Notes under the pieces: generated by a model
Database searches by the model: none
What the model was told of the DNA's origin: nothing
Seen by the model: only the letters and a program-made list of their open reading frames with translations
In this document: one piece after another, positions 16,412 to 24,441 of the stretch
Position numbering within the stretch: the first letter of the stretch is position 1
Layout: the number at the start of each line of letters is the position of its first letter
Translations under genes and position numbers: made by a program
Source: Fimbriimonadaceae bacterium
GTDB taxonomy: Bacteria; Armatimonadota; Fimbriimonadia; Fimbriimonadales; Fimbriimonadaceae
Assembly: GCA_023957775.1 (NCBI GenBank)
Contig: JAMLGR010000008.1
Span: forward strand, 117,862 to 181,861
DNA length: 64,000 nucleotides
Direction of reading: 5' to 3'

Positions 16412-18193
16412 ATGCCGCGCCCGCTGACTTTCGGCAACTCCTCGGTCCACGTCGGAATCGACGATCGCTGCCAGATCCGCGATCTCCATGCGGCACCCCC
16501 TGGCGGGCACCTGGAGAACCACCTCAACGGGCACCCGATCCGGCTCGGCTTTTGGACCCCGCGGGGTTTTGCTTGGACCACCGATCCCGGGTGGGTCATC
16601 ACGATGGGGAGGGAGGGTCCGGTGGGGACCACCCGACTCAGGCACGAACGCCTCGGCATCGACGTGACGGTGCGGGACACCCTGACGGGCTCCGTCCTGA
16701 CGAGGCGATTCGAGTTCGCGAAGGGCGGGGAAGTGCGTTTGTTCACCAGCCACGACCTTCGGCTCTCAGAGTCCGACGTGGGCGATACCGCCCTCTACCA
16801 CGCGGGTCTGGACGCACTCGTGCACTACAAGGGCCGCATCTGGGTCGGGTTTGCGGCGCACAGCGCAGGTGGAGGTCTCGCCGGGTTTGCCACTGGCCTC
16901 AAGGCGTTCGACGGCCACGAGGGAACGTGGCGCGACGCCGAGGACGGCCTGCTCGAGGGCAAGCCCATCAGCCAGGGCTCGGTGGACTCCACGCTCATGG
17001 TCCGTCTGGAGTCGGCCGAAGGACAATGGGTCGAATGGAAGATGGCCGTCGCCCATTCGCAGAGTGAGCTGGAGGAGTTGTTGGCGGACCTCCCACCGAC
17101 AAACGACCGACGACCAACGACCCACACCCTCTTTGACGCGAGCCTCGACCAGATCGAGGCGCACACCCATGGACGCGGGGCGATTCTGGCGGCGATGGAC
17201 TCGGACATCATGGCCACCAATCGCGCCACCTACACCTACGTTTGGCCTCGGGACGGAGCGTTGGTGGCGTGGGCGCTGGACCGAGCGGGCCGGCACGAGC
17301 AAGCGCGTGGGTTCTTCGAGTTCGCCGCGTCTCTCGTCGAGAGCGACGGCCCGCGCCTGTTTCAGAAGTATCACACCGACGGATCCCTCGGGGCGAGTTG
17401 GCATCCTTGGACGAAGGGCGCGCGGCCCCACCAGGGCGACCAGTTGCCGCTCGTGCTCCACGCACTGGCCCTGCATCCCTCGCCGGTGTGGCATGAGGCC
17501 ACGGTGCGAAAGGCCGCCGAGTTCCTTGTCAAGGATCGGGACGCGAGGACCGGCTTGCCTCTTCCCAGCTACGATTTGTGGGAAGAGCGCCTGGGCACCC
17601 ATACCTTCACGGTGGCGGCTGCGATCGCGGGTCTTCGAGGCGCGGCCCGACTTCTGGGCGATTCGGGGTTCGACGCGGCGGCGGACGAGATGACGGCCTC
17701 GCTGGAGCAGCACCTAGTGAACCGCGATACCGGAACGTTGCTTCGCGGCCTCGACACCCGGGGGACACCCGATGCCACCCCCGACGCTTCGCTGCTCTTG
17801 GTGCCGTTGCTGGGCGTCTTGCCGTTCGAGCACCCGGCCATCGCCGCCACGGTGCCGTGGCTGGAAGAGAGGCTCTGGGTGCATTCGGAGGTCGGAGGGC
17901 TGGCCCGCTACCCGGGCGACTACTACTTCCGAAGGAGCGACGCCTATCCGGGCAACCCGTGGGTCATCACCACCCTTTGGCAGGCGAGGTGCCTCTGCCG
18001 GCTCCCCGGCCGGTTCTCACGGGCCGAACAACTGGTGGGTTGGGCCGCGGCGCGTGCCAGCGACACGTGCACCCTTCCGGAGCAGGTGCATCCGGAGTCG
18101 GGGGAGGTGATGGGGGTGAGCCCGCTCACCTGGTCGCACGCCGAGTTCGTGCATGCGACGCTGGATCTCAAGCTGGTGTCTTCAGGCGTTTGA
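16412..18193 (+). CDS. GH15 family glucoamylase / trehalase-like glucosidase, with an R1 repeat in its interdomain linker
   Basis: The 593-residue enzyme has the two-domain plan of bacterial GH15. An N-terminal beta-sandwich covers about 1-225 and an (alpha/alpha)6 catalytic barrel runs from about 240 to 590. The barrel contains YTYVWPRDGA (substrate pocket), a central SYDLWEER segment and the C-terminal LPEQVHPESGE stretch, in which Glu557 fits the catalytic base. There is no signal peptide, so it is probably cytoplasmic and releases glucose from alpha-glucans or related oligosaccharides. The linker at residues 228-238 (PPTNDRRPTTH) is encoded by an in-frame copy of intergenic repeat R1. The gene overlaps the convergent membrane-protein gene by 12 bases. 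Confidence 0.88.
   Translation: MPRPLTFGNSSVHVGIDDRCQIRDLHAAPPGGHLENHLNGHPIRLGFWTPRGFAWTTDPGWVITMGREGPVGTTRLRHERLGIDVTVRDTLTGSVLTRRFEFAKGGEVRLFTSHDLRLSESDVGDTALYHAGLDALVHYKGRIWVGFAAHSAGGGLAGFATGLKAFDGHEGTWRDAEDGLLEGKPISQGSVDSTLMVRLESAEGQWVEWKMAVAHSQSELEELLADLPPTNDRRPTTHTLFDASLDQIEAHTHGRGAILAAMDSDIMATNRATYTYVWPRDGALVAWALDRAGRHEQARGFFEFAASLVESDGPRLFQKYHTDGSLGASWHPWTKGARPHQGDQLPLVLHALALHPSPVWHEATVRKAAEFLVKDRDARTGLPLPSYDLWEERLGTHTFTVAAAIAGLRGAARLLGDSGFDAAADEMTASLEQHLVNRDTGTLLRGLDTRGTPDATPDASLLLVPLLGVLPFEHPAIAATVPWLEERLWVHSEVGGLARYPGDYYFRRSDAYPGNPWVITTLWQARCLCRLPGRFSRAEQLVGWAAARASDTCTLPEQVHPESGEVMGVSPLTWSHAEFVHATLDLKLVSSGV
17095..17124 (+). repeat. R1 repeat units inside the GH15 coding sequence
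   Basis: Four ACAAACG/ACCAACG-type heptamers lie in frame within the GH15 gene, exactly between its beta-sandwich and catalytic domains. The same units otherwise occur only between genes in this window. Confidence 0.85.
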
Positions 18194-18943
18194 GTCAACC
18201 GCGTGCCGACGAGGCCGAATCGCAAGGGGAACGAGGACTGCGCCGGCCAACCACCCACCCACCAGGCCGCACGTGAACCGCGTTCGCGTCGCGGCGGCCT
18301 CGGAATACGCTTCACGATCCAGTTGTGGAGTCGGTTCCGCCTGCGCCGCCCAGAGGCTGCGCAGATTGCCCTCGACGACGGGAGGGACCATCGAGGGAAC
18401 CGATCCACCTCGCAGCTCGACCTGGCGCCTGTTCCAAGCGTCCATGTCGAGGACCTCGGGCGTGTACGTCTTGTAACGATCGGGAACGGCGGTGTCCAGC
18501 GACTGCAGCCGCTTGCGGTGGGCCAGCTCCTGTTGCCAATACGCGTCGACCACCTGTCGTTGTCGGGGAACGGTTACATTGACTTGAAACGCCCACACGA
18601 AGGCACCGAGGAGAAGAGGCTCCAGCATCACGGCAAGCATGGTGGCACCCCGAGTCTTTCCCAGCCGTGGAGCTTGGATCGATGCCGGTAGGATGATGGC
18701 CAAGCCCAAAACAAGGACGCCGATACCAAGAAAGAGGAGACCGACCAATCCGGCGGTGACCCCTTCCGAGCCACTGCGGAGCGCCAGGAGACAGGTGATT
18801 CCGATGAGCAATGCCACTACGGCGACGAGGGCGGGTGCCATGTAGCCCAGGAACTTGTCGACCTTCGCGAAGTGCAACCGGGCAAAGAAGAGGCCGGCTC
18901 CCACGCAAAGGCCGAGTGCTCCGCCGACAGCCACCGCAATCAC
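18182..18943 (-). CDS. Membrane protein of unknown function
   Basis: The 253-residue product starts at a GTG preceded by a TAGAAT hexamer 6 bases upstream. Hydrophobic segments lie at about 1-20, 33-55, 63-88 and 102-122. A soluble, charged, helical region then covers about 123-220 (RQRQVVDAYWQQELAHRKR), and a last hydrophobic segment near 228-243 precedes a basic tail. The topology suggests an inner-membrane protein with one extracytoplasmic or cytoplasmic domain of about 100 residues. I recognise no family. It converges with the GH15 gene, overlapping by 12 bases, and has no obvious partner upstream. Confidence 0.6.
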   Translation of the reverse strand: MIAVAVGGALGLCVGAGLFFARLHFAKVDKFLGYMAPALVAVVALLIGITCLLALRSGSEGVTAGLVGLLFLGIGVLVLGLAIILPASIQAPRLGKTRGATMLAVMLEPLLLGAFVWAFQVNVTVPRQRQVVDAYWQQELAHRKRLQSLDTAVPDRYKTYTPEVLDMDAWNRRQVELRGGSVPSMVPPVVEGNLRSLWAAQAEPTPQLDREAYSEAAATRTRFTCGLVGGWLAGAVLVPLAIRPRRHAVDSNA

Positions 18944-18949
18944 CCGGCC

Positions 18950-18955
18950 ATTCTA
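18950..18955 (-). promoter_or_regulatory. -10 hexamer TAGAAT, 6 bases before the start (leaderless)
   Basis: TAGAAT on the minus strand ends exactly 6 bases before the GTG at 18943, with no ribosome-binding site between. Confidence 0.5.
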
Positions 18956-18963
18956 ACACGGGG

Positions 18964-20136
18964 TCAGCGCGATTCGGGACCAAGGGCTGCATCCAGATCG
19001 CGGATCAGGTCGTCCGCGGATTCGATTCCGATCGAGGCCCGGACGAGATTGTCGCTGATCCCGATCTCGGCGCGCACTTCGGGCGGCACCGAGGCGTGCG
19101 TCATGATCGCGGGATGTTCGATCAGGCTCTCCACGCCGCCGAGCGACTCGGCGAGCGCGAACAGCTTGACCGAGGAGAGGAAGCGGCGCGCCTCCGCCAA
19201 TCCGCCCTTCGGGAAGAAGGTGATCATTCCGCCGAACCCCGAGCACTGGCGCTTCATCAGCTCGTGGTCGGGATGCGATGGGAGCCCGGGGTAGAGCACC
19301 CGCTCGACGCGGGAGTCGGCCTCCAGCCACTGGGCGACCTTCATCGCGTTCTCCGCGTGTCGGTGCATGCGTACAGCCAGGGTCTTGATGCCGCGCAGAA
19401 CCAGCCAGCAGTCGAAAGGACCGGGCACCGCGCCCACGGCGTTCTGAAGGAACTTCAGCCGGTCGTACAGGTCGGGTTGCTTCGGCTGTTTCGCCAGGAC
19501 GAGGCACCCCATCACGACGTCGGAGTGGCCGTTCAAGTACTTGGTCATCGAGTGCATGGCGATGTCCGCGCCGAGGTCCAGCGGACGCTGGAAGTAGGGG
19601 GACATGAACGTGTTGTCCACTGCGAGCAGCGCGCCGTGCTCCTTGGTGATCTTCGCGACGGCGGCGATGTCGACCACGTTGAGCATGGGGTTCGTGGGCG
19701 TTTCCGTCCACACGAGTTTCGTGTTCGGCTTCAGGGCCGCCCGCACGGCGGAAGCGTCCTGCGTGCGCACGAAGTCGAACGCGATGCCTCGGCGCGAGGC
19801 GACGCGCGACATGAGGCGGTACGTGCCTCCGTAGAGGTCGTCGCCCGCCACCACGTGGTCTCCGGCATCGAGCAGGTTCAGCACAGCATCGATGGACGCG
19901 AGGCCCGAGGCGAACACGAGCGCCTTCGAACCTCCCTCGAGGGCCGCCAATTGGCGTTGGAGCACGGTTCGGGTGGGGTTGTCCGTGCGCGAATACTCGT
20001 AGCCCTTGTGCTCGCCGGGCCCGGCCTGCGCGTAGGTGCTCGTTTGGTAGATGGGGGTCATCACCGCGCCCGTCTGAGGGTCCGGCTCGACGCCCGCGTG
20101 AATCGTCATTGTTTCAAACGCGTGCGGGTCTTGCAT
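18964..20136 (-). CDS. Cystathionine gamma-lyase / gamma-synthase family PLP enzyme
   Basis: The 390-residue protein is a Cys/Met-metabolism PLP enzyme. It has the [11 protein letters not shown] segment near 47, PLP-contacting ASGLASIDA near 76, DNTFMSPY near 164 and the Schiff-base Lys199 in [11 protein letters not shown]. The family includes cystathionine gamma-synthase, gamma-lyase and O-acylhomoserine sulfhydrylases, which cannot be separated safely by eye. A cystathionine beta-synthase gene starts 89 bases away on the opposite strand with cysteine dioxygenase behind it. Gamma-lyase (cystathionine to cysteine, 2-oxobutyrate and ammonia) therefore fits best. The start at 20136 is chosen over upstream codons for homology; a CACAAT box lies 8 bases before it. 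Confidence 0.88.
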   Translation of the reverse strand: MQDPHAFETMTIHAGVEPDPQTGAVMTPIYQTSTYAQAGPGEHKGYEYSRTDNPTRTVLQRQLAALEGGSKALVFASGLASIDAVLNLLDAGDHVVAGDDLYGGTYRLMSRVASRRGIAFDFVRTQDASAVRAALKPNTKLVWTETPTNPMLNVVDIAAVAKITKEHGALLAVDNTFMSPYFQRPLDLGADIAMHSMTKYLNGHSDVVMGCLVLAKQPKQPDLYDRLKFLQNAVGAVPGPFDCWLVLRGIKTLAVRMHRHAENAMKVAQWLEADSRVERVLYPGLPSHPDHELMKRQCSGFGGMITFFPKGGLAEARRFLSSVKLFALAESLGGVESLIEHPAIMTHASVPPEVRAEIGISDNLVRASIGIESADDLIRDLDAALGPESR

Positions 20137-20224
20137 CAAGGTAGATTGTGACGGGTTTGGGCGGCTCGCGGCGCGGGTCGTCCGTCCTTTGGAAGGCACC
20201 CGGCAACGGCGCCGAGGATTTTCT

Positions 20225-21184
20225 ATGGCCGACGAGACCATTCACTCCAACATTCTCTCCTGCGTGGGGAACACCCCGCTTGTCCGTTTGAACCGCCTCG
20301 GTGCGGAGTTCGGGTGCGAACTGCTCGCCAAATGCGAGTTTCTCAACCCCGGCGGCTCCGTGAAGGACCGCATCGGCGTACGCATGGTCGTCGAGGCCGA
20401 GCGCGAGGGGCGCATCAAGCCCGGCGACACGCTGATCGAACCGACGAGCGGCAACACGGGCATCGGGCTCGCGCTCGCAGCGTCCGTGATGGGTTACAAG
20501 CTCATCGTGACCATGCCTGAGAAGATGAGCATGGAGAAGGAGTTGGTGCTCAAGGCGCTGGGGGCCGAGATCGTCCGCACGCGCAGCGAGCTCGCGCACG
20601 ACCACCCCGAGTCTCTTTTCGGTATCGCCCACAAGTTGCAGCGCGAGACCCCGAACTCGCACATCCTCGACCAGTACAAGAACCCGAACAACGTGCTTGC
20701 GCACTACCACGGGACCGGGAAGGAGATCGTGGAGCAGACCGGCGGCCGGTTCGACGCGCTGGTGGTCGGGGTGGGCACGGGCGGCACGATCACCGGGTGC
20801 GCCAAGCGGGTGAAGGAAGAGGTTCCGGGCGCCCGCATCGTGGGCGCGGATCCGGTGGGCTCGATTCTCGGGGGCGGCGACGAGGTCGCGCCGTACCTGG
20901 TCGAGGGCATCGGCTACGATTTCTTCCCGGATTCGCTCGACAACACGCTCGTGGACGAGTACGTGAAGACGCGCGACAAGGAGTCGTTCGCGCTCGCGCG
21001 CGCGCTGATCCGCGAGGAGGGGATGTTGTGCGGCGGCTCGTCCGGCTCCGTGCTCTACGCGGCGCTCGAGATTGCCAAGCGCAAGCCGGGCCAGCGGATC
21101 GTGATGATCTTCGCCGACTCGGTCAGGAACTACATGAGCAAGTATCTGTCGGACGAGTGGCTGGCAGAGAAGGGCCTCCTGTAA
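20225..21184 (+). CDS. Cystathionine beta-synthase (PLP-dependent, catalytic core only)
   Basis: The 319-residue protein belongs to the cysteine synthase/CBS fold. PLP Lys47 lies in NPGGSVKDR, the phosphate loop is GTGGT near 180, and the substrate loop reads EPTSGNTG near 78. Several segments are more CBS-like than CysK-like: [32 protein letters not shown] and the C-terminal [16 protein letters not shown]. It lacks the C-terminal CBS regulatory pair of animal enzymes. The reaction condenses homocysteine with serine to cystathionine in the cytoplasm. A GAGG site 7-8 bases before the ATG supports the start. It is divergent from the gamma-lyase-type gene and followed by cysteine dioxygenase. 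Confidence 0.88.
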   Translation: MADETIHSNILSCVGNTPLVRLNRLGAEFGCELLAKCEFLNPGGSVKDRIGVRMVVEAEREGRIKPGDTLIEPTSGNTGIGLALAASVMGYKLIVTMPEKMSMEKELVLKALGAEIVRTRSELAHDHPESLFGIAHKLQRETPNSHILDQYKNPNNVLAHYHGTGKEIVEQTGGRFDALVVGVGTGGTITGCAKRVKEEVPGARIVGADPVGSILGGGDEVAPYLVEGIGYDFFPDSLDNTLVDEYVKTRDKESFALARALIREEGMLCGGSSGSVLYAALEIAKRKPGQRIVMIFADSVRNYMSKYLSDEWLAEKGLL

Positions 21185-21197
21185 GGGCGGGGTCCGC

Positions 21198-21228
21198 CGA
21201 CAAACGATCCACGACAAACGATAAACGA
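21198..21228. repeat. Repeat family R1 array before the cysteine dioxygenase gene
   Basis: Four ACAAACGA/ATAAACGA-type units fill the short gap between the cystathionine beta-synthase stop and the TAAACT box of the next gene. Confidence 0.85.
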
Positions 21229-21234
21229 TAAACT
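21229..21234 (+). promoter_or_regulatory. -10 hexamer TAAACT, 6 bases before the start (leaderless)
   Basis: TAAACT appears to be a modified last unit of the R1 array. It ends exactly 6 bases before the ATG at 21241 and no ribosome-binding site is present. Confidence 0.5.
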
Positions 21235-21240
21235 ACTCTC

Positions 21241-21795
21241 ATGCCCTGCGTGAACGATCTGATCAAGTGCCTCGACGAGGCGGTGGCCGGCGACTGCGGG
21301 AACGCATGTTGCCTCAAGGTGAAGGAGGTGCTCGAAGACGTGATCGCCTCGGGCCAGGACTTCATCGCGCCGGAGTTCCTCCAGCCGGTTCCTGAGTCGT
21401 ACGCGCGCAGGCTGCTGCATCGCGACCCCCAGGGCCGCTACTCGGTGCTCGTGATGGTGTGGGACAAGGGCCAGGGCACGCCCATCCACGACCACGCCGG
21501 TATGTGGTGCTGCGAGTGCGTGTACCGAGGCCGCATCGAGGTGGTCTCCTACGACCGGGCGGGCGAGGGTTCCGGCGACACGGCCGAGTTCACCGAGGAG
21601 CAGCGCATCATGGCCGGCGTCGGCGAGGCCGGAGCGCTCATCCCCCCGTTCGACTACCACACGATCGAGAACATCGACGCCGAGCCGGCGATCACCATCC
21701 ACGTGTACGGCGGCGACATGACCTGGTGCCACGCCTTCATCCCGGAAGACGGCCACTATCGCCGCGTAAGAAAAGAGTTGACGTTTACGGCTTGA
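21241..21795 (+). CDS. Cysteine dioxygenase (type I, cupin fold)
   Basis: The 184-residue cupin carries the metal-binding HDHAGMWC motif (His83 and His85) and the third histidine at His140 (FDYHTIEN), the three-His iron site of cysteine dioxygenases. It oxidises L-cysteine to cysteine sulfinic acid in the cytoplasm. Both conserved family segments are present: SVLVMVWDKGQGTPIHDH and ITIHVYGGDMTWCHAF. The length is close to the usual bacterial 180-210 residues. It lies right after cystathionine beta-synthase, so the locus can make cysteine from homocysteine and then dispose of the excess. An R1 repeat array directly precedes its promoter-like box. Confidence 0.9.
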   Translation: MPCVNDLIKCLDEAVAGDCGNACCLKVKEVLEDVIASGQDFIAPEFLQPVPESYARRLLHRDPQGRYSVLVMVWDKGQGTPIHDHAGMWCCECVYRGRIEVVSYDRAGEGSGDTAEFTEEQRIMAGVGEAGALIPPFDYHTIENIDAEPAITIHVYGGDMTWCHAFIPEDGHYRRVRKELTFTA

Positions 21796-22016
21796 GGCGT
21801 GGGGCGTGAGGCGTGAGGCGTGAGGGGTGAGGCGTGAATGGAACCCCCTCGCCACTCCCCCTTCCGAGGGGGAGGCAGTGAGCGTAGCGAACTGGGTGGG
21901 GGCTCCCGGGGGTCTGGGGGAGAGAGTTGACGTTCTCGGCGTGAGGCGTGGGGCGTGAATGGAACCCCCTCGCCCCTCTGGGGGAGAGGGGGCAGGGGGT
22001 GAGGGGCGCATTCCAC
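21793..22016. repeat. Composite repeat block: R5 (GCGTGAGG) and R4 units
   Basis: Five GGCGTGAGGCGTGAGG-type R5 units are followed by a 74-base R4-type unit at 21841-21914, a second R5 patch near 21940 and another R4 unit at 21960-22008. The 74-base unit recurs almost identically, inverted, at 46955-47028. Confidence 0.85.
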
Positions 22017-22025
22017 AAGTGATGG

Positions 22026-22031
22026 TAGTCT
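22026..22031 (+). promoter_or_regulatory. -10 hexamer TAGTCT, 6 bases before the start (leaderless)
   Basis: TAGTCT ends exactly 6 bases before the ATG at 22038, and the gap contains no Shine-Dalgarno sequence. Confidence 0.5.
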
Positions 22032-22037
22032 AGTACC

Positions 22038-22595
22038 ATGCCTCGAAACCGAGTTGCGCCTGCCTCAAGGCGTGCCAATGCCGCGCGCAAAGCCCCTTCC
22101 GCAGCAGAACGAGCTATGTGGGATATCCTTCGCGGCTCCCGCCTTGGATTCCGATTCAGGCGCGAGCACCCGATAGGACCGTATCGACTCGACTTCTATT
22201 GCCACGAGGCATTGCTCTGCGTTGAGATGGATGGGGAGCAGCATGACCACGCTCGTGATGCAAAGAGGGACATGAGACTTTCCGAGCACGGGATTCTTAC
22301 GTATCGGATTCCGAATCGGAGCTTTTTCATGATCGATCGGGAGCCGTTTCGCGACGATGTCCGGGAGATTTTGAGACTGTGTGAAGAGAGGTCGGGGCGG
22401 CTTGCCCATGAGGGAAGGGAGTCGGGGAACCCCTCACCCCCTGCCCCCTCTCCCCCAGAGGGGCGAGGGGGTTCAGATCCTACCCAGGGGCGAGGGGGTT
22501 CAGATCCTACCCATGGGCGAGGGGGTTCAGATCCCACCCAGGGGCGAGGCGCCTCACGCCTCACGCTTCACGCTTCACGCCACAATAGGCCATGA
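22038..22595 (+). CDS. DUF559 / Vsr-like endonuclease-domain protein with a repeat-derived C-terminal tail
   Basis: Residues about 10-118 form a DUF559 domain, related to the very-short-patch/restriction-endonuclease-like fold. It has an N-terminal SAAERAMWDILR helix with Glu24, FRREHPIGPYRLDFYC with Asp52, and CVEMDGEQHD with Glu63 and Asp65. These are the expected metal-site positions. Such proteins are typically 110-130 residues. Here the frame continues for about 60 more residues of Pro/Gly/Arg/Ser sequence made of R4 and R5 repeat units, and it stops inside the start of the next gene (ATGA overlap). Cellular role unknown; DNA repair or mobile-element nuclease activity is possible but unproven. 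Confidence 0.75.
   Translation: MPRNRVAPASRRANAARKAPSAAERAMWDILRGSRLGFRFRREHPIGPYRLDFYCHEALLCVEMDGEQHDHARDAKRDMRLSEHGILTYRIPNRSFFMIDREPFRDDVREILRLCEERSGRLAHEGRESGNPSPPAPSPPEGRGGSDPTQGRGGSDPTHGRGGSDPTQGRGASRLTLHASRHNRP
22431..22582 (+). repeat. R4 and R5 repeat units within the DUF559 reading frame
   Basis: Four tandem copies of a GGGGCGAGGGGGTTCAGATC-type unit, about 27 bases each, follow a standard R4 unit. An R5 patch comes last. A 27-base period keeps the reading frame open. Confidence 0.85.
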
Positions 22596-24370
22596 GTGCG
22601 CCTACCGCTTTGATGCCTCGCTGGGACATGGAGATCGTGTTTCCCAGCCTCGATTCGCCTGAGTTTCGCGCGGCTTACGATGCCTGGTGCGGATCGCTGG
22701 ACGCGCTGGGTGCGTTGTTCGATCGGCATGACGTGCGGGCGGGATCCGCGGCGACGCCTGATGCCTTCGGTGAGGTGGTCGACGCGTACAACGCGGTGCT
22801 CACCGAGGTCCAGCCGATCCGGGCCTTTGTCCACGCGTTCGTCACGACCGACTCGCGGAACGACTTGGCGAAGGAGTGGATGAGCCGGCTGGAGGGGAAG
22901 GGCGTGGCGCTGGGCAAGCTGGGCACGCGGTTCACGGCTTGGACCGGGTCGCAGGACGTCGAGGCGCTCATCCAGGCCTCCCCGACCGCCAAGGCGCACG
23001 CGTTCGCCCTGCGCAAGGCGCGCACCGCCGCCGAGCACCTCATGGCGCCTTCGGAAGAGGATCTGGCCGCCGACCTGAGCCTTAGCGGCGGCAATGCGTG
23101 GGCAAAGCTCCACGGCACCGTCTCGTCGCAAATCGAGGTCGAAATCGACGGCGAGGCGCGGCCCATGAGTGCGATCCGCAACCTCGCGTACGACGCCGAC
23201 CGGGACGTGCGCCGCACCGCCTACGAAGCGGAACTGAAAGCTTGGCGATTGTGGGACGCGCCTCTGGCCGCGGCGATGAACGGGGTGAAGGGCGAAGTGG
23301 GCACGCTCGCAGAGCGGCGGGGGTGGTCGCCGCTCGACTCCGCCCTCTTCTTCGCGCACATCGACCGCGAGACGCTGGACGCGATGCTCGGCGCGGCCCG
23401 TGCATCGTTCCCCGATTTCCGTCGCTACCTGCGCGCCAAGGCGAAGTTCCTGGGCCTCGAGCGCCTCGCATGGTACGACCTGTTCGCCCCGACCGGCAAG
23501 AGCGGCCGGAAGTGGTCGTACTTCGAGGGCGAGCGGTTTGTGGCCGAGCAGTTTGGGACGTACTCTCCCAAACTGAGAGGATTCGCGGAGCGGGCGTTCG
23601 CGGAGAGGTGGGTCGATGCCGAACCTCGCCCCGGCAAGCGCGACGGCGCGTTCTGCATGGGCGTTCGGCGCGACGAGTCGCGCGTGCTGATGAACTACAA
23701 GGAGGCCTTCGGCGCCGTCAGCACCCTGGCGCACGAGCTGGGACACGCCTACCACAACGTCTGCCTCGCCGCGCGTACGCCGCTGCAGAAAGCCACCCCC
23801 ATGACCCTCGCCGAGACGGCATCGATCTTCTGCGAGACGATCGTGCGCCAAGCCGCGTTGCAAGAGGGGAGCCGGGACGACCAGTTCGACATCCTCGAGG
23901 CGATGCTCCAAGGCGCATGCCAGATCGTGGTCGATATCACGAGCCGGTTCGATTTCGAGTGCGCCGTGTTCGAGCGACGCTCCGAACGCGAGCTCTCCGC
24001 CGCCGAACTGTGCGAGCTGATGCTCGAAGCCCAGCGTGGAACCTACGGCGACGGCCTCGATCCCGACTTCCTGCACCCCTACATGTGGGCGATGAAGCCG
24101 CACTACTACAGCGCGGGTCGCTCGTTCTACAACTTCCCGTACATGTTCGGGATGCTGTTCGGCCTCGGCCTCTACGAGGTGTACCGCCAGGACCCCGACG
24201 CGTTTCGCGAAGGCTACGACGACCTTCTGTCCTCGACGGGCCTCGACGACGCCGCGACCCTCGCCCAGAGGTTCGGCATCGACATCCACTCGCGCGCGTT
24301 CTGGGAAGCAGGACTCCAGTCGATCGCCACGGACATCGACCGGTTTGAATCGTTGAGTGTCGGGAGTTAG
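22592..24370 (+). CDS. M3 family oligoendopeptidase F-like zinc metallopeptidase
   Basis: The 592-residue protein has the M3 zinc motif HELGH at 381-385 and the third ligand region TLAETASIFCE about 25 residues later. A helical oligoendopeptidase F N-terminal domain covers about 100-180. The SFYNFPYMFGMLFGLGLY segment near the C-terminus is typical of PepF relatives. It degrades short peptides in the cytoplasm. Its ATG overlaps the stop of the DUF559 gene by the ATGA arrangement, so it may be translated by coupling. No signal peptide is seen. Confidence 0.9.
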   Translation: MSAPTALMPRWDMEIVFPSLDSPEFRAAYDAWCGSLDALGALFDRHDVRAGSAATPDAFGEVVDAYNAVLTEVQPIRAFVHAFVTTDSRNDLAKEWMSRLEGKGVALGKLGTRFTAWTGSQDVEALIQASPTAKAHAFALRKARTAAEHLMAPSEEDLAADLSLSGGNAWAKLHGTVSSQIEVEIDGEARPMSAIRNLAYDADRDVRRTAYEAELKAWRLWDAPLAAAMNGVKGEVGTLAERRGWSPLDSALFFAHIDRETLDAMLGAARASFPDFRRYLRAKAKFLGLERLAWYDLFAPTGKSGRKWSYFEGERFVAEQFGTYSPKLRGFAERAFAERWVDAEPRPGKRDGAFCMGVRRDESRVLMNYKEAFGAVSTLAHELGHAYHNVCLAARTPLQKATPMTLAETASIFCETIVRQAALQEGSRDDQFDILEAMLQGACQIVVDITSRFDFECAVFERRSERELSAAELCELMLEAQRGTYGDGLDPDFLHPYMWAMKPHYYSAGRSFYNFPYMFGMLFGLGLYEVYRQDPDAFREGYDDLLSSTGLDDAATLAQRFGIDIHSRAFWEAGLQSIATDIDRFESLSVGS

Positions 24371-24382
24371 GCGTTGGAATCC

Positions 24383-24416
24383 CACACGTTGCGTCTCTGC
24401 GTCCTCTGCGTGAGTC
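24383..24416. repeat. Repeat family R3 unit
   Basis: A single CGTCTCTGCGTCCTCTGCGTGA-type stretch lies between the M3 peptidase and the NFACT gene. Confidence 0.7.
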
Positions 24417-24441
24417 TTCACCGCGGGGCGGTTGGTTGTGA

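Noticed and set aside
22431..22545. Regular 27-base repeats considered as a CRISPR array
   Set aside because: The units are directly tandem without variable spacers and belong to the R4 intergenic family.
22568..24421. 617-codon minus-strand frame opposite the M3 peptidase
   Set aside because: Shadow of a gene with an intact HELGH motif; no recognisable protein features.
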